Shown here one piece after another: positions 6,607 through 7,573 of a stretch of DNA of 7,573 nucleotides. The first letter of the stretch is position 1. Each line of letters begins with the position of its first letter. This stretch comes from Candidatus Hydrogenedentota bacterium (GTDB taxonomy: Bacteria > Hydrogenedentota > Hydrogenedentia > Hydrogenedentales > CAITNO01), in contig DSBB01000205.1 in NCBI GenBank assembly GCA_011046175.1, forward strand, positions 1 through 7,573, written 5' to 3'. The translations under genes were made by a program, and so were the position numbers. Under the pieces are notes generated by a model. That model was not told the origin of the DNA and did not search any database. It saw nothing but the letters and a program-made list of their open reading frames with translations.

Positions 6607-7229
6607 GATTCCGCGTCCCCTTCGCGGGCAGGCGATTCGATCATGGCGCTTAACGCAACGCCCTTCGCCGCGCCCGCGAAACGCTGACGCATCGCATTAA
6701 ATTCATCGCGAAGCAAGCCGTACCCGTAGGCGTCGTGAAGTTCGCCGTCGCGCCTGACATGCCTTTCCAAGGTCATTTCCCGCACCGCGCCGGCTTTCTC
6801 AAGGATTCGCCAGGAAGCCCTGTTGAAGGCGTAGACAAACGCGTTGATGCGGTGCAGGTTCAATTCGTCAAAGGCGTATTCAAGGGCGCGATACACGGCC
6901 AGCGCCGCGATCATGCCGTTGCGCCGCTCCTTCGCGCCCACATACACGTCAATGTTGCAGGAACGGTTGCGCCATGAGATGTTCTGGAGGGAAATCATGC
7001 CGAGCAGCCCGTCCTTTTTTGATTCGATGAGCAGGTATACCGCCGGAGGCATGGCTTGGCCCGCGCTGCGCCCGAGCATCATGATGATTTTCTCGCGGGT
7101 CTGGCGGGTTGATTGCGCCGGGTCGCCGTAAAGGAACATACGGAAATCCGGGTCTTCCATCCATGCCAGAATGGCGTCCAAATCATCGCGCTCAGCGCGC
7201 CGCAGATAACTGTCCGTAGTGAAACTCAT
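6603..7229 (-). CDS. GNAT family N-acetyltransferase, RimJ/RimL type
   Basis: A complete 208-residue acetyltransferase of the Acetyltransf_3 type, expected to transfer an acetyl group from acetyl-CoA to an amine, for example a peptide N terminus, a lysine or an amino-sugar. The fold reads in order: YLRRAERDDLDAI (8-20) as first strand and helix, GLLGMISLQNI (74-84) as the central strands, NIDVYVG (92-98), then the acetyl-CoA pyrophosphate loop ERRNGMIAAL (101-110) and NRASWRILEKAGAVRE (136-151), where N136 and the following helix are the usual motif B. HDAYGYGLLRDEF (165-177) closes the domain; about 30 residues of tail follow. The ATG overlaps the previous stop by 4 bases, with AGGAG about 10 bases upstream. 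It is the only one of the three GNAT-like domains here with a near-canonical cofactor loop. Its substrate may be the product of the cluster, but that is inference. Confidence 0.88.
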   Translation of the reverse strand: MSFTTDSYLRRAERDDLDAILAWMEDPDFRMFLYGDPAQSTRQTREKIIMMLGRSAGQAMPPAVYLLIESKKDGLLGMISLQNISWRNRSCNIDVYVGAKERRNGMIAALAVYRALEYAFDELNLHRINAFVYAFNRASWRILEKAGAVREMTLERHVRRDGELHDAYGYGLLRDEFNAMRQRFAGAAKGVALSAMIESPAREGDAES

Positions 7230-7573
7230 GGTGTGGCAACTCCTGAAGCCGCATACTTAGAGACCGGTAAAACCAAGGTGTGGATATCATGCCACGCGCC
7301 CCCGCTGAAAAGCGCCTGCCGTTGCGTGCCCGCGCAAACAAAGCCGCGACGGTCAAGGCATTGCCGCAACGCAGGTTCCGTATCCAGGCACAGGCAAATA
7401 ATCTTGTATAAGTCATAATGAACAAAGGCTTCTCCAAGCAGGTAGCGGAGTGTTTCATCGGCAAGCGGGGCGGCGTAATCCGCCTCCGACGCGAACACAA
7501 AAGCCAGTTCCGCGTAACGCGCCTCCATGTTCATGCCCCTCAGCCCGCACCAGCCGCGCAATACGCCGGCAAT
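7226..7573 (-). CDS. C-terminal part of a GNAT-like protein (5' end outside the window)
   Basis: The reading frame is open to the right edge, giving 115 residues with no convincing start; the gene begins beyond 7573. The segment LADETLRYLLGEAFVHYDLY followed by CLDTEPALRQCLDRRGF has the helix-strand-helix layout of the second half of a GNAT fold, and RQALFSGGAWHDIHTLVL matches the closing strands. That ending resembles the ending of the fused GNAT domain in the last gene (RRQALYLHGKYHDV), so the two are probably related. The position where the R/QxxGxG/A cofactor loop should lie reads DYAAPLA, without the glycines, so acetyl-CoA binding may be lost or altered. The TGA overlaps the next ATG by 4 bases. 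The missing N-terminal part could add another domain, as in the last gene. Confidence 0.7.
   Translation of the reverse strand: MAGVLRGWCGLRGMNMEARYAELAFVFASEADYAAPLADETLRYLLGEAFVHYDLYKIICLCLDTEPALRQCLDRRGFVCAGTQRQALFSGGAWHDIHTLVLPVSKYAASGVATP

Overview
This window looks like a GC-rich bacterial chromosome segment, probably from an environmental lineage. The long Tat-exported sulfatase with a HEAT-like tail is typical of Planctomycetes, Lentisphaerota, Kiritimatiellota or Hydrogenedentota-like genomes. That placement is inference; no marker gene is present.

Layout. Positions 6-95 hold a perfect 30-bp inverted repeat, MITE- or REP-like, whose arms are each a small hairpin. A short upstream region with a 7-bp palindrome and a possible weak promoter leads into a plus-strand gene (195-2054) for a Tat-exported formylglycine-type sulfatase. 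An 82-bp gap separates it from a convergent minus-strand operon that fills the rest of the window (2137-7573) and continues past the right edge.

The operon, read in its own direction, is: the C-terminal part of a GNAT-like protein (7573-7226), a complete RimJ/RimL-type GNAT acetyltransferase (7229-6603), a CPBP intramembrane protease (6606-5911), an ABC ATPase (5914-4886), an ABC-2 permease (4871-4011), and a large fusion protein (4011-2137). Four of the five junctions overlap by 1 or 4 bases and the fifth has a 14-base gap, so translational coupling is very likely.

The fusion protein is the most interesting item. Residues 1 to about 435 follow the layout of radical SAM/SPASM peptide maturases of the SCIFF type, but the CX3CX2C cluster motif and the GGEP motif are missing. 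Only part of the SPASM cysteine set remains, and a GNAT-like domain is fused at the C terminus. A radical-SAM-derived pseudoenzyme, three GNAT-fold domains, a CPBP protease and a dedicated exporter together resemble a RiPP (ribosomally made, modified peptide) cassette. No precursor peptide and no intact radical SAM enzyme is visible here; if they exist they should lie to the right of the window. The sulfatase is probably an unrelated neighbour involved in breaking down sulfated glycans.
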